A stretch of DNA of 64,000 nt from Ascarosepion bandense (Eukaryota > Mollusca > Cephalopoda > Sepiida > Sepiidae), in the NCBI GenBank assembly GCA_037127315.1, contig JBBBDQ010001944.1, positions 62,001-126,000 of the forward strand. Direction: 5' to 3'. Shown in pieces: positions 22,757 through 34,063 of the stretch. The notes under the pieces are model-generated. The model was not told where the DNA came from. It ran no database searches and worked only from the letters and a program-made list of their open reading frames with translations. A program made the translations under genes and the position numbers. The first letter of the stretch is position 1. Every line of letters starts with the position of its first letter.

Positions 22757-22802
22757 ATTCGCAGACAGATCTGTTTTGCTGTATCACTGCTCATCAGTAC
22801 GG
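22754..22802 (-). ncRNA. Hammerhead ribozyme, type I (core G changed)
   Basis: Minus strand: CTGATGA (22797-22791), stem II GCAGT-GAT-ACAGC with one mismatch, AAAA where GAAA is expected (22777-22774), stem III ACAG/CTGT, cleavage C at 22764 and 3' strand TGCGAATGAC ending at the AT tract. The G to A core change should inactivate it. Confidence 0.7.
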
Positions 22803-22905
22803 TTAAACTCCGATTGCTTTTTAATCCATGATTGTAACCCGACCGAATTGGCGTCAGTCGGCGATTCTACTTCTGAGCTATGGGCGCTCGGTAGAAAGAG
22901 GCAGA
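22754..22905 (-). mobile_element. Retrozyme-like fragment with one hammerhead
   Basis: The minus strand matches the retrozyme at 5455-5820 through CGGCGTCAGTCGGCGA-type sequence (22850-22870 here) and its terminal ribozyme. Only about half a monomer remains and there is no second ribozyme 303 bp away, so it is a truncated copy. Confidence 0.7.
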
Positions 22906-22979
22906 CTGTTTAGCTTGTATATGTGTGTGTTGGGGGGAATTGAAGGAGAAAGACTTAAGCCTACAGATTGTTTAGAAGA

Positions 22980-23545
22980 TTATATGTTCCGCATGTACCA
23001 CTGATTGTCTTATAACTTGTAACTTATGTACAGAAGAAGAACTTAGAATAATAAAATATAATAATGAAAGCAAACTATTGAATCAAAAGAATGAATTACT
23101 GTTTAAATGCCAGCATAAAAACAAATTAAAATTTCCATAATAAAGGTTTAACTCAACTAGCTACTATATTTCCATGTATTCACTTCCCTCTAATTTTTCT
23201 AATGTCGAAAGTAGAATTAATTGTGATTCTTCACCATCTATGACCTCTATACACTCGACGTTTAACATTTATAAACTTTACCCTGTCTATGATCTCCCTA
23301 AATCCCTTTTCGTTTATCCATTGTTTCATTTTATCTATGTTAATATGTTTTTCTTAAACCCCAACTATTTTTATATATTCATTTTTAAGTTTTCATATGA
23401 ACCCAAATTAAAGTCTTAATGTTATTAATTTGATTTAATTTTATATAAAATCTTCCCTTTAAGACAAATACATTCCACTTGCACTTGAAGCTTGTATTGT
23501 ACCTTTCGTCTGATGAAAATTGTGCTTCCGATACAGACCTAGTCC
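22980..23545 (+). other. Possible decayed Penelope-like 3' region
   Basis: A frame ending at 23140 reads DCLITCNLCT and ELLFKCQHKNKLKFP, Cys-rich residues that could be a PLE C-terminus. About 370 bp later CTGATGAAAATTGTGCTTCC with GATAC (23512-23537) is reminiscent of the hammerhead-like motif in PLE terminal repeats, but GAAA is lost. Weak call. Confidence 0.25.
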
Positions 23546-23906
23546 ACACCGGTGTTGACAAAATCAGGCGATTGATATCGGCGTCTGTTAAAATACATTA
23601 TTCACAGATGAGGTAATTCGAAATTTATTGCTTAATAAATATTTGATCTGTAGTTCATTATACTGATCTATTTTTGGATTACTTTTGATATTTTTTATAC
23701 TTTAATATTATATTATTCTGATTACTCTTGTATTAATTAATAAATCACTCAATAAGATATACATAGCACCACGAATAAAAAATCCATATGATTTTTATGA
23801 AGTACCAACCTTCAAATGGCACCTGACAAAATTTGGGCTCAATCTGATTATTAGTTTACAAGTTACAGTTATTTAAGTGAAACTGCTGTTTCAAATTTTC
23901 AAAACA

Positions 23907-24086
23907 ATGGACAAATCTGAATATCGTGTGTTGTTAAAGCATTGCTTTCTGATGGAAAAATGCTGTTCAAGCAAGCAATGGTTTGATAATAGTTGTTTGA
24001 ATTATGCTCCGTCGGAAATAACGGTTAAGAGGTGGTATGTTGACTTTAAACGCGGTTGTACAGACGCAAATGACGCTGAACGCTAA
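23907..24086 (+). pseudogene. Mariner transposase, N-terminal fragment
   Basis: Starts at ATG 23907 (MDKSEYRVLLKHCFLM). It contains the helix-turn-helix region ending VKRWYVDFKRGCTDANDAER, a family hallmark, and stops at TAA 24084-24086, where intact relatives continue with SGRPK. No catalytic domain is attached. Confidence 0.85.
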
Positions 24087-24154
24087 GGTCGCTCAAAATT
24101 GGCAGCTGTTACCATAAAATTATCAAAACAACAAATTTTAGGTAATATTCGACT

Positions 24155-25524
24155 TTATTCATCAACATAGTCTCCTTCTAAGTCGATACATTGAATTCAA
24201 CGCTTCTCTAACAATTCGATACTTTTTTGTAGAACGATTTGTTTTTGGCCTCAAAATACGCCTCAGTTTCCGATATCATTAGAGAAGAATCTCTTTCTCA
24301 GGAGAATTCTTTTGAAGTCTGAAAACAGCCAGTATTGACTGGGGACCAAATTTGGAGAATGGGGGGGGGGATGCGGAAGCAATTCGAAGTACAATTCATG
24401 TAGTTTTGCTATGATTGCGATCGAATTGTTACACGGCGCGATGTCTTCGTGAAAGATCACTTTTTTCTTCATTTGTAGTCGTTTTATTGGCAATTTCTTC
24501 CTTGAAACGTACCAATAATGCTTAATAATATTCGCCATGATTTTTCTTTCCTCACTGTAATCGACGAAGAAAACACTTTGCGCATGCCAAAATACGGTGG
24601 TCAGAACATTGCCTGCTGATGTATGCTTTGAACTTTGGTTGCTTTGGACGGCTTTTTACTGCTGCTGTCTACTCAGCTGACTGCCGATTTGACTCCGAAG
24701 TGAAGTGGTGGATCCATGTTTCATCCACTGTCATATATTTAGGCAAAAACACCTTCTTGCTTTGTTGAAACATTTGCAAACGACGCTCTAAATCATCGAA
24801 GCGTTGTTTTTAATCGTTTTCACACAGTCGATCAAAACACAACTGGATGTGTGTTGTGGGGCAGTGGATATCGGCTAGGAAAAAGAAATCGGGGAGCCGA
24901 GCTCGAATTTCAGTTGAATAGATTGCATTCACTTACGCGCAAATAGCATTGGGAAAGGTATTAATCCGACTCTTCCCTCCAGTTATGGGTTAAATAACAG
25001 AACAGATTGGGTTCTATAGACTTGATCAGCAACTAGTCCACCACAGAAAGTAATGGCAACCGACTGCGGGTTAATCTTCTGCCTAGTCAGTCATGTCTCT
25101 TTTAAGACATGATCGCCCAAGCGTGTATCGCGTATGACACTTAACTGACTGACTGACTGACTCTGTGCAAACGCCTCACTCACTTTGAACACAGCTTTCT
25201 TATTGACATATGTTCATGCAAAATGATGAATAGGCTTTTTTCTGATACGTTCAACCCCTCTGCTATCTCACGTAACTCCAATTTACGATTGGCCAAAACG
25301 ACATTGTGTATTTTTTAGTGTTTTTCGGGACAACTGCCGATCTTGCGCGACTTGATTGTCCAGTATCATTTGTGTCTGTACGACCGCGTTTAAAGTCAAC
25401 ATACCACCTCTTAAACCTTATTAGAGAGCCGAATAGAATTTATCAAGCGATTGAGTTGCTTGAACTATATTTTTATCATCAGAAAGCAATACTTTATCAA
25501 CACACAAAATTCAGACGTTTCCAT
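24155..25524 (-). pseudogene. Mariner transposase, full length but inactivated, SINE inside
   Basis: ATG at 25524-25522 and the normal C-terminal GDYVDE-stop at 24157-24155 bracket the complete gene (about 352 codons after subtracting the 313-bp SINE). Recognisable blocks: VDFKRGR-TDTND, TVDETWIHHF near 24735, HEDIAPCNNSIA near 24445, and the DD34D region near 24350 as SPNLVPSQYW. The third catalytic region thus reads N and Q where family members have D and D. Several frameshifts are also present. The element was already dead or became so; the SINE insertion is at about the residue 110-120 region. Confidence 0.85.
24849..25161 (+). mobile_element. tRNA-derived SINE inside mariner
   Basis: A box GTGGGGCAGTGG (one change), B-box region GCTCGAATTTC, central domain, and a long CTGACTGACTGACTGA tail. 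It interrupts the minus-strand transposase frame and so is younger than the mariner. Confidence 0.85.
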
Positions 25525-25629
25525 TGTTTTAAAAATTTACAACAGTAGCTTCATTTAAATAATTGTAATTTGTAAACTAATAATCCGATTGTGACCAAGG
25601 TTTGGTCACGTGCCATTTGAAGGTTAGTA

Positions 25630-26002
25630 CACTACCGGTCATGATTAATAGGCAACCCCAGAGTTTTAAAAACATTATGTATTTCATACTATTTTTTAAT
25701 GAATAATTGTAAATGAAAATATAACAGTTCTTTTGTTAATACTTTACAATAGCATGTGCATCAAATGAATTATAAATATTTAATAATTACTTATATTGCA
25801 TTTTCATCAATGAACGAATGAAGAAAATTTAGGGTGATTCGAGCGAGGTCATTTCTGCTTTATCGTTGCCTTATAAAATTTGCAAAGTAATAAAAATAAA
25901 AGAACCATTCTATTTTCATTTGGCAATAAATACTAAAAATAGTATTAAATAAGTCTTTTCTTTTAAAAAACTGGGGTCTCCTAATAATTAGGGCCGGTAG
26001 TG
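25630..26002. mobile_element. 373-bp MITE (Tc1/mariner type) in mariner 5' UTR
   Basis: Left end CACTACCGGTC...GGCAACCCCAG and right end CTGGGGTCTCC...GGCCGGTAGTG are inverted repeats of about 40 bp with mismatches. TA lies on each side (25628-25629 and 26003-26004). Removing the insert plus one TA restores the 5' UTR seen at 23770-23815. It encodes nothing. Confidence 0.85.
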
Positions 26003-26083
26003 TATTTCATTAAAAATCATATAGATTTTGTATTCGTGGTGCTATCTATATGTCAGGGCCGGGACTTATTGAATGATGTGTTT

Positions 26084-26509
26084 GTTATTTTATTAGACTA
26101 AATTATTTTGACACAAGTTCATCATTATGGGGCAGTCAATGAGAACCAAACCCATGTTTCAGAAGTAAAATTCAAAACAGACTACCTCTCTAACCATCTC
26201 TCCATTCCGTGACGTCCATAAATTTCTGAAGTCATTTTAAGCTCGATACCTAAAGAATGGCTTACCCAGAGAGGACCGAACTTACTGCACAATAGTAAAG
26301 ATTAAAAAGGCAATCTCACTAACCTGTACCGTATTTCGAGTTTATGCTAATATCCCTGCCAGGTAAATCAAATCAAATTCACTATGGTGCAATAATGATC
26401 AAAAGTGACTCCTAAACAGGACGCCGCCCCGAATCACTGCTACAATATTAGCCCTAGCAAGAAATACTTTAAAATGTGGCACCGAGTGAAAATAATGTAA
26501 TAGACCGTA
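26084..26509. other. No recognisable gene
   Basis: Nothing supported. Confidence 0.5.
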
Positions 26510-26814
26510 ATGTGCGTTGTGATGTAATGGATATCGGCTCGGAATGAGAAATGAGAGCCAAGTTCAAATTCAAATCGAATTCGTTTCATTCCCTTACACA
26601 CAAATAATATTGGGAAATGTATTGATACATCGCTTCTTCCTCCATCTATGAGCTAAATAGCAAGACAGATTGGGTTCTTTAGCCTCAGTTGGCAAATAGT
26701 CCGCCGCAGAAATTAATAGCAACATACTATAAAAAAAAATTCTGCCTAGTCAGTCAAGGGCCGAAAGAAACATGGTCGCCCAAACGTGTAACACGTGTAG
26801 CACAAAACGGAGGG
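26510..26814 (+). mobile_element. tRNA-derived SINE, diverged
   Basis: Recognisable A box (GTGATGTAATGG) and B box (GTTCAAATTC) regions and central domain (AATAGTCCGCCGCAGAAA). More substitutions than the other copies, so older. Confidence 0.8.
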
Positions 26815-27049
26815 TAGAAATAGTCAACAGCACTATCTTGCTAAAAAAATACCCGACACCGCCTCGGTGTCATGTGTATGACGGTAAACTACATCCGGTA
26901 ACAAGGTCTTTGATTAGGAGGTTGTGAGAAGCATGGGATTATCTCTTAACTTCTGTTGTTCCCAGATCCACCATTATCGGGAGTGGTAGCACTTGTTAGG
27001 GTCCCAGCTATGGGCAATTAGTTAACCCAGAAACTGGGGTCAAAACACT
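26815..27049. other. No recognisable gene
   Basis: Nothing supported. Confidence 0.5.
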
Positions 27050-27290
27050 ATGAAATTATAAAAATAGATTTTTATAAAAATATATACATAAAAATAGACT
27101 TTTATAGTAAAATATACATAAAAATACACTTTTATAGAAGTATATACATCAAAATAGACTTTTATAGAAAAATATACATTTTTGAAGGAAAAATATTACC
27201 AACAATACATTTTGAAGGAAAAAAAAGTTATTACAATAACACATTTCTGAAGGAAAAAAATTATTACCAGCAATACGTTTTTGAATACAA
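27050..27290. repeat. Two adjacent minisatellites
   Basis: First array (27050-27181): about four copies of a ~30-bp unit ATAAAAATAGACTTTTATAG-AAATATAC. Second array (27177-27290): about three copies of a ~35-bp unit CATTTTTGAAGGAAAAAA-TTATTACCA-CAATA. Confidence 0.75.
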
Positions 27291-27704
27291 GACTACAAGG
27301 CATCTTCAGTTTTCTAAAATAAAAAAAGGAAATTTTTTCATCAAAATCTAACTAAATCAACCTTATCAATATAACTGAACATTAAAAAGATGCCTTAAAA
27401 TCCCAGCTTTTGGTAATAAATAACCCACAGAGGTTGATATGCTGTTAAACATAACTCAAACAAACAAACCGACACCTTCTCGGTTGCTCGTCGGTTAGTT
27501 AATGCTTGTTAGACTGGCTCTTAAAGAGAAAGAGGATAGTCTAAAGCTTTTTAATAAAAAAAAATTCTGAATTATGGCGCTTAGTGAATGGTCAATGAAT
27601 TCGAATAAAATATTACCAAAGATATGGATGAAAATGAAACAAAAATAAAACAAAGGGAAAACGTGACAATGCCAGAAGTTTAATCATTAATGATTATAAA
27701 AAAA
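27291..27704. other. No recognisable gene
   Basis: Nothing supported. Confidence 0.5.
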
Positions 27705-28435
27705 TTAGCAGTATAAACCGGCGTTGCTCGGGTGTAATGAAAGCTTTAAAACTAATCCATGGTCCTGGAGCTCAGACTCTTTGGACGTTGGTACAAAAGA
27801 CTAAAAAGCAATAGTTGTTTCCAGTTAAAGCGAAACCGTAGACTGAAAGAAAACTGAATGGATTAAGTCAAATTTTGATTTCCTGATATCGATATCAAAT
27901 ATGTTTTTTTCGTCGTAAACTGAATTTTGAAGGCTAAATGAGTCCTCTGAGTAAATGGTATCATGGCTGAGACTAAGAACTACAATTATACCTACTTAGA
28001 GCCAAACCCGAAGCAAAAACTAAAATAAAAGGGCTGAGAAAAATACAGACATACAAGCAGATAAACAGACACACACAAACAAACATCTTGCCTTTTATAT
28101 ATATATATATATATATCTTATTGATTTTCTGCATTATTGTAAGAACTGTAACCTTGAAACTTCTGAATATCGTTTATTATGTCTTTGTCTATGAGTCTAT
28201 CAAATTTAAATAAAATCGGACTTCTCCTTCTATAACCCGATTTTTTCGATTATAGATTTTCGATATTTATCGGGGTTACCTCTACAGAAAACCTAGCTAA
28301 GAACACTCGCAGATGCTTATAGTACAACTGTGTAAATTTTCAAGAAACTCGATTCTGCCGTTTCGGAGTCTATAGGTAACGGACATACACACACATACAC
28401 ACACAGAGAAAGTTCCATTTATAAATAAGTTTAGA
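27705..28435 (-). mobile_element. Non-autonomous Helitron, family H1
   Basis: Minus strand begins A|TCTAAACTTATTTATAAATGG and ends with CCCGAGCAACGCCGG then TTTATACTGCTAA (CTRR) before T. It contains the two conserved internal blocks also seen at 36618, including an (AT)n tract and the CAAGATGTTTGTTTGTGTG block. Full length, 731 bp. Confidence 0.75.
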
Positions 28436-28867
28436 TAAAATTCCTATACATAAAAATAGATTTATTCTAATTCTTATTTATTTATTTCTGTCTCAAAAGT
28501 TGTTTATATTTATTTTATTTTTAATTCATACTGGTTCTCCGACAGAAATCCAATGCGAATAAAAACTATACTAACCTAGTCATAGAAATTTAACAAAAAT
28601 AATACGAACGCAAACACATCAAAACTTAATCGCTAATCAAAATCAACGAACACAACATTTGTACTCTTATTTTTAACTTTCTATCCAAAGTAAACATAAC
28701 AAGATATCGTACGGGCAAATTATACACAAGTTAATTACAACTGATTAGCTGATTATCTCATCATCGCCTATGAAGATTAACTATGCGATTAATACAGTTA
28801 CTACCTAGTAAGTCAGGTATAATAGTTTTCACAAATTTGCACTCTTCTTATTTGATAACTTTTTAAA
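28436..28867. other. No recognisable gene
   Basis: Nothing supported. Confidence 0.5.
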
Positions 28868-29058
28868 ATTATTTTACCCCCAAGCAAAGCAGTTTTACTG
28901 CCACTGGTGTGCAGGAGGATTACATTGGAGGAAAGTGATGAGAAAAAAAGGACAGGTTAGAGGGGGTGTCAGGAAGAGGGTAATAGAAGGATAAGAATAC
29001 TGTTGTGATGTAAGTAGAGTGGATGGAGAAAAGAGCATGAGATGGGTGCGCGTCAGTG
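28868..29058 (-). pseudogene. Older LINE-A-related copy, 3' UTR part
   Basis: TTATTTTACCCCCAAGCAAAGC is the reverse complement of the LINE tail. The element stops at 29058, where a younger LINE begins, and resumes at 29829. Confidence 0.7.
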
Positions 29059-29828
29059 AGTTTTTTTTAATCATCTCACCAAGGCATTCCACTGCCACTA
29101 TTGCGCATGGGGCTACATAGGGGAAGGTAAAGAGAAGGAGTGGTTAGACATAGGGAATGTCAGGAGGAAGGTGACAGATGAGTAAGGATAGCGAGGATGA
29201 GGGTTGGGCAGATGGGAAGAGTGCTTGATAGAATGGGAGCAGGTTAGTGTGTTAGGAGGTGTCTATTGACCTTATATTTAAACTCCTGGAGATTGTAGCC
29301 GTCGGGGAAGCAATCGTTTGGAAGAGAATTCCACAGTCGGGAAGTGCGAGGAAAGAAATTGTTGGAGTAGAAGTTACGGCTGCATTTTCTCGGTTTCACT
29401 GTAAAAGGGTGGGATCTAGTTGCTAATCTAGTATCTCGTTCAAATTCGTATTTAGGGGGCACTAGTGATCTAAGTTCATCGGAGCAGAAGCCGTGAAAGT
29501 ATTTATAGAAGAGACACAGGGAAGCCACGTCGCGCCGGTGGAAGAGAAACTGCAGGCGGTCTGCCAAGTCGTTATCTATCACATTACAGACCCTCCTCTG
29601 AACCTTATCGAGAAGCCCGAGGAGAACAGCAGGGGCACCCGACCAGATATGGTAGCAGTATTCAATGCACGGTCGGATGGTTGATTTATAAATGTGCAGG
29701 ATAGATTCAGACGGAAAAAATTCCGAGCCCTACACAGAGAACCGACTTTCAGAGCAGCGGATTTAGCAATGGATTCGCTATAGTCATTCCATTTGAGGTC
29801 CGCTGAAAGTGTGAGACCAAGATAGGAG
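29059..29828 (-). pseudogene. Younger LINE-A 3' fragment, nested
   Basis: Starts with poly(T) and AATCATCTCACCAAGGC (tail) and extends 5' to GGTCTCACACTTTC at about 29820. A 112-codon minus frame (29244-29582) is open and close to the C-terminus of the long copy (FYKYFHGFCSDELRSLVPP, SRLWNSLPNDCFPDG). Sequence upstream of 29582 continues the same protein in other frames. It is only the 3' 770 bp. Confidence 0.85.
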
Positions 29829-30205
29829 ATGACTATTGACCTTACATTTAAATTCTTGAAGATTTAACTGTCAGGGAAGCAAGTATACGGAAGGGAATAC
29901 TACAGGCGGAAAGCTCGAAAAAAGAAGCTGTTTGAGTAGAAATGACCGTTACATTTGATTAGCTTCACTGTAAAAGTTGGGACCCTGTTGCTAATCTAAT
30001 AGCTCGAGTGAATTCATATATATAGTGAGCTGAGTTCTTCGGACAAAATCCGTGAAAATATTTGTAGAAGAGACACAGAGAAGCCACGTTACACCGGTGA
30101 GAAAATGACTGCATCTGATCTGCTAAGTCAGGATTAATCAGAATCCAGATTCTTCGATAGATTTTATCAAGAACCCCGAGGTGAATAGCAGGGGTAGAAA
30201 CCTGA
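29829..30205 (-). pseudogene. Older LINE-A-related copy, continued
   Basis: Begins ACTATTGACCTTACATTTAAATTC, the C-terminal end of the same older LINE whose 3' UTR is at 28868-29058. It covers the C-terminal ~125 codons, with no open frame. Confidence 0.7.
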
Positions 30206-31075
30206 GTTCTGATTTCGGTGTCGCAATTTTCATAAACTGTTATAACACTTGCCAGTTAATTTTACTTCTTTAATTGTTTTGAAAATTCAATTCCTAGTTT
30301 GCAGCGTCTGTTTTTCCCCTCTTACTACCACAACTTATGCTGTAGTCATTTTAATATGAAGTCATTTTCATCATTAATTTGTATCAAGCGTTACAGGTTA
30401 ATTATTTGTGTGGCCAACTGCTTGTTGCATGCATGCAATAGTGGCTTTCGCCAAGATAAATAAAATCAGCGGGTCGCGTTCAAATTAAGACTTTGTTTGA
30501 TGCATTGGCGCAAATGCCTTTGCAAAACCTAGCAATTCATGTCCTCCGCGCCATCAAAAGAGTGCGTTAAATCACAGGGTAGACTAGATTGTCTATCCTT
30601 GGGTTGCAATTAATTTAACAGAAACAAATATAAAATACAATAAGAAAGACAACGGAAAACCACTCTAATCTCTCTCCTACGATAGGGGATTGGTTGCATT
30701 GTATAGATATTAAAGAAAAAGAAAAGGTCATGGTCTGCTATATGGTTAAAGCCGTAGTTTTTAAAAAATAGATGGTTTCTGTTTGGTTGTATTTGTTTTA
30801 CGGCATATCAATGTTGTATAGTAAATGACCCTGCCCTGGTCAGAAAATGAAATTGTCAAAACGCTTAAATAAAGAATTCCAAGTGTGTCCAAAAGCGTTG
30901 GTATCAGTCTTCTCGGTATTTTCTGACATACGCCATATCGAGCGCGTAAGCCTGACTTAACATTATAACCGCTAGAAAATGAGTCATCACAGTGACAACA
31001 GAGAATCGAAAGTCATACGAGTTACAACAGGAGTTACGGGAATATCGAAAATCATAGTTTATAACAGGAGTGATG
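30206..31075. other. No recognisable gene
   Basis: Nothing supported in about 870 bp. Confidence 0.5.
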
Positions 31076-31082
31076 AGGAAGC

Positions 31083-33322
31083 AAGAAACCCAGACCAGTA
31101 GAATATCCTACTGCTACCAAAGGGCAGACTGGGATTCGTTCCAAGAATTCCTCTGTGACGTTCCATGGAACAACGTTTTCAGTCTTCCCATCGAAGAATG
31201 TGCATCCGAGGTCTCCTCCTTGTTTAAGGCTGGCATCGATGCCTTCATCCCTGCCAGGAAATTTCTGCTTAAGTCTCACTCGTCTCCATGGTTCTCGCCC
31301 GTTTGCTCGGCCGCCATTGCCTACCGGAATCATTTCTTCCGACTCTATCGTAACTATGCGTCGGACCAAAGCAGGCGCCTTTTCACTTCAGCTGGTAATA
31401 AGTGTAAAAAGATACTTAACGAAGCTAAGACTTTGTTTGCTGCCAGAATAAAACAACGCATAGCATCCGGTAAGTTCGGCGCCAAAGACTACTGGCGACT
31501 CTGTAAAAGAGTACTTAACAAGAGCAAGTCCACAATACCCCCACTAATCAATAATTTTGAGGTCCTCACCTCCTCAGCGGACAATGCCGGATGCTTTGCA
31601 CGGAGATTCTCGAACAATTCGAGTCTGGACTCGTCTGAGGTTTTTACACCCGACTTCTCACCTAGAACTGAGGCTCAACTGAATGACGTCCACATTACAC
31701 CCTCGCTTGTCTCTAAGATAATCTCAAAACTTTACCCCCACAAAGCGAGCGGAGGGGACGAAATCCCAATCATAGTCTTAAAGAAATGTGCCCCTGAACT
31801 CTCCTCTGTCCTTTCTAAGCTCTACAACCTCTGCCTCTCTGCTTCCTGCTTTCCTGCCTGTTGGAAATCTTCCTCTGTAGTTCCTATATTCAAAAACTCT
31901 GGAGAACCCTCGGTCCCCGCAAATTATCACCCTATCAGCCTTCTTCTGATCTTTGGCAAATTGTTCGAGGCCATTATCAACGTCGAGCTAGTTCAGCACC
32001 TCACAGCACACAGGCTCCTCTCGGACAAGCAGTATGGTTTCCGCTTCACCAGGTCTACTGCCGATATGCTAACCACCATCACCGAGTATATATACCAGGC
32101 ACTCGACAGGAATGGCGAAGTCCGAACCGTCGCCTTGGATATCTCTAAAACATTTGATAGAGTTTGGCATGCTGGCCTTCTATGCAAACTGCGGAGCTAT
32201 GTCATAGCTGGACCATTGTTTGAACTAATCTAGTCATTCCTATCTAACCGCACATTGAAAGTGGTATTAAACGGACATGCCTCCCAGAACTACCATACGA
32301 ACGCGGGTGTCCCTCAAGGCTCTATCATAAATCCTACGCCCTTTCTGATCTAGATTGATGATCTCTCTGATACCATAATATCCCAAGTAGGTATCTACGC
32401 TGATGACACCACAGTTTACTCTCGCCTCGATCAAATATCTGGTGTGGGCGACAAAACTAACCTTGCAGCCGAGCTTGGAAAGGACCTCCAATCCGTAGTG
32501 GACTGGGGTAAGAAATGGCTCGTAAATTTTAAACGAAACTACTATCAATTAACCATCATAGATAATCGCACCTACCTCCCATGAGCATGGACCAGACTTG
32601 CCTCCCAAAGAGTAAAACACTACGCCTCCTTGGTCTCACACTTTCAGCGGACCTCCAGTGTAATGACTATATCGAATCCATTGCTAAATCCGCTGCTATG
32701 AAAGTCGGTTCTCTGTGCAGAGCCCGGTAGTTTTTTCCGTCTGAATCTATCCTGCACATTTATAAATCTACCATCCGCACGTGCATTGAATACTGTTGCC
32801 ATATCTGGTCGGGAGCCCCTGCTATTCTCCTTGGGCTTCTCGACAATTGTACAGCGGAGGGTCTGTAATGTGATCGATACTGACTTGGCAGACCGTCTGT
32901 AGTCTCTCTCTCACCGGCGCGACGTGGATTCCCTGTGTCTCTTCTATAAATACTTTCATGGCTTCTGCTCCGATGAACTTAGATCACTGGTGCCCCTTAG
33001 GTTCGAATTTGCACGAGATACTACATTAGGAACTAGATCCCACCCTTTTACAGTGAAACCGATAAAATGCAACCGCAACTTCTACTCCAATAGTTTCTTT
33101 TCTCGCACTTCCCGACTGTGGAATTCCCTTCCACATGACTGCTTCCCCGACGGCTACAATCTCCAGGAGTTTAAATGTAAGGTCAATTGACACCTTTTAA
33201 CACACTAACTCGCTTCCATTCTTTCAAACACTCTGCCCATCCTCCCAGCTATCTATCATCCCCACTTCTGATATTTCCTATATCTAACCACTCTTTCTAT
33301 TTACCTTCCTCTATGTAGCCCC
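31083..33322 (+). pseudogene. LINE-A copy, 5'-truncated, RT with stops
   Basis: A 387-codon frame (31070-32233) covers the region between endonuclease and RT and the first RT blocks (KASGGDEIPIIVLKK, PANYHPISLL, QYGFRFTRSTADML, VALDISKTFDRVWHAGLL). It ends at an in-frame TAG (32231-32233). The next block retains the catalytic YADDTT near 32395, but further stops and a deletion near 32530 follow. The C-terminal frame resumes at 32924-33190. The endonuclease is absent and the tail is cut at about 33322 without the GCTTGGGG signature. Confidence 0.85.
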
Positions 33323-33772
33323 CCCAAAAAATATGTATTAGAAGATACAAAAATAATTTAAAAACAAAATGCAGTAACTAGAAAGACGAGAAAAAATTAG
33401 ACTTATTTAAAGAAAGTTAGCATATGTAGAACATGAAAAATACTGCAACTTTGACAAAAAGAATAAAACTAGAAAAGATTTGTTTTCAAAACCAATAAAT
33501 ATCATGTCAAGAATTTTTACTGACAAAAGCTCTTTATTCAACACTCATTGGAAGTGTATGAATCTAACGAAGAAAGAAAAAAATGTTTCATATGTGATAG
33601 AATTGTCAAGAAAGAATGCAAAAGTTTCAGATTAAACGAACGGACACTGGATATATTTAAATGTTAATTTTCGTTGACGGGTTAACGGTGAAAAAGATTC
33701 AGAATTAATGGCGAAAATTCTAACAAAACTTTAACAGAATGAACAATTTACGGTACAGAAAATATCGCACGA

Positions 33773-34063
33773 ATGTGTGAGAATCCTAAATCTGATATGC
33801 TATACCGAAGAAATTTAGGAAAAAGCAGGTGCTTACATGCAAGCAAAATGAAGGTACCTAAAAAGAAAATAAATGCATGTTTTAAATGTGGTAAGTTATA
33901 TCTCGGAGACGACTATCACTTGAAGAATTGGAAATTATATGAATGTTTTAAATTAAGAATTATAAAGCGAGATTTTAAAAATAACATAAAAAATCTTGCA
34001 GGAAAAATATTTTACCCAGCATTGCAGCGGAAAAGTAATCCCAAAGAAACAAAAGAAAATTAG
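33773..34063 (+). pseudogene. Gag-like fragment with zinc knuckle
   Basis: A 96-codon frame with CFKCGKLYLGDDYHLKNWKL near residues 37-56, a Cys-His knuckle pattern, followed by lysine-rich sequence. The preceding frame upstream (33730-33800) has HECVRILNL, a gypsy gag motif, separated by a frameshift. Confidence 0.55.

Larger units (their letters stand above)
23745..26083. mobile_element. Head-to-head mariner composite
   Basis: Both outer ends are mariner left ends: TCACTCAATAAG at 23745 and, inverted, CTTATTGAATGATG up to about 26083. Following each is the same 5' UTR (AGCACCACGAATA...CCTTCAAATGGCACC). The left arm contains only the transposase N-terminus; the right arm is a full-length inverted transposase. 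They meet near 24125, where the 3' terminus of the right copy is lost. A SINE (24849-25161) and a MITE (25630-26002) lie inside the right arm. Confidence 0.7.

Noticed and set aside
31155..31451. 98-codon plus frame and the 122-codon frame at 48267-48635 as a possible LINE ORF1
   Set aside because: Both overlap the true polyprotein frame in another phase; the in-phase frame gives the better family match.
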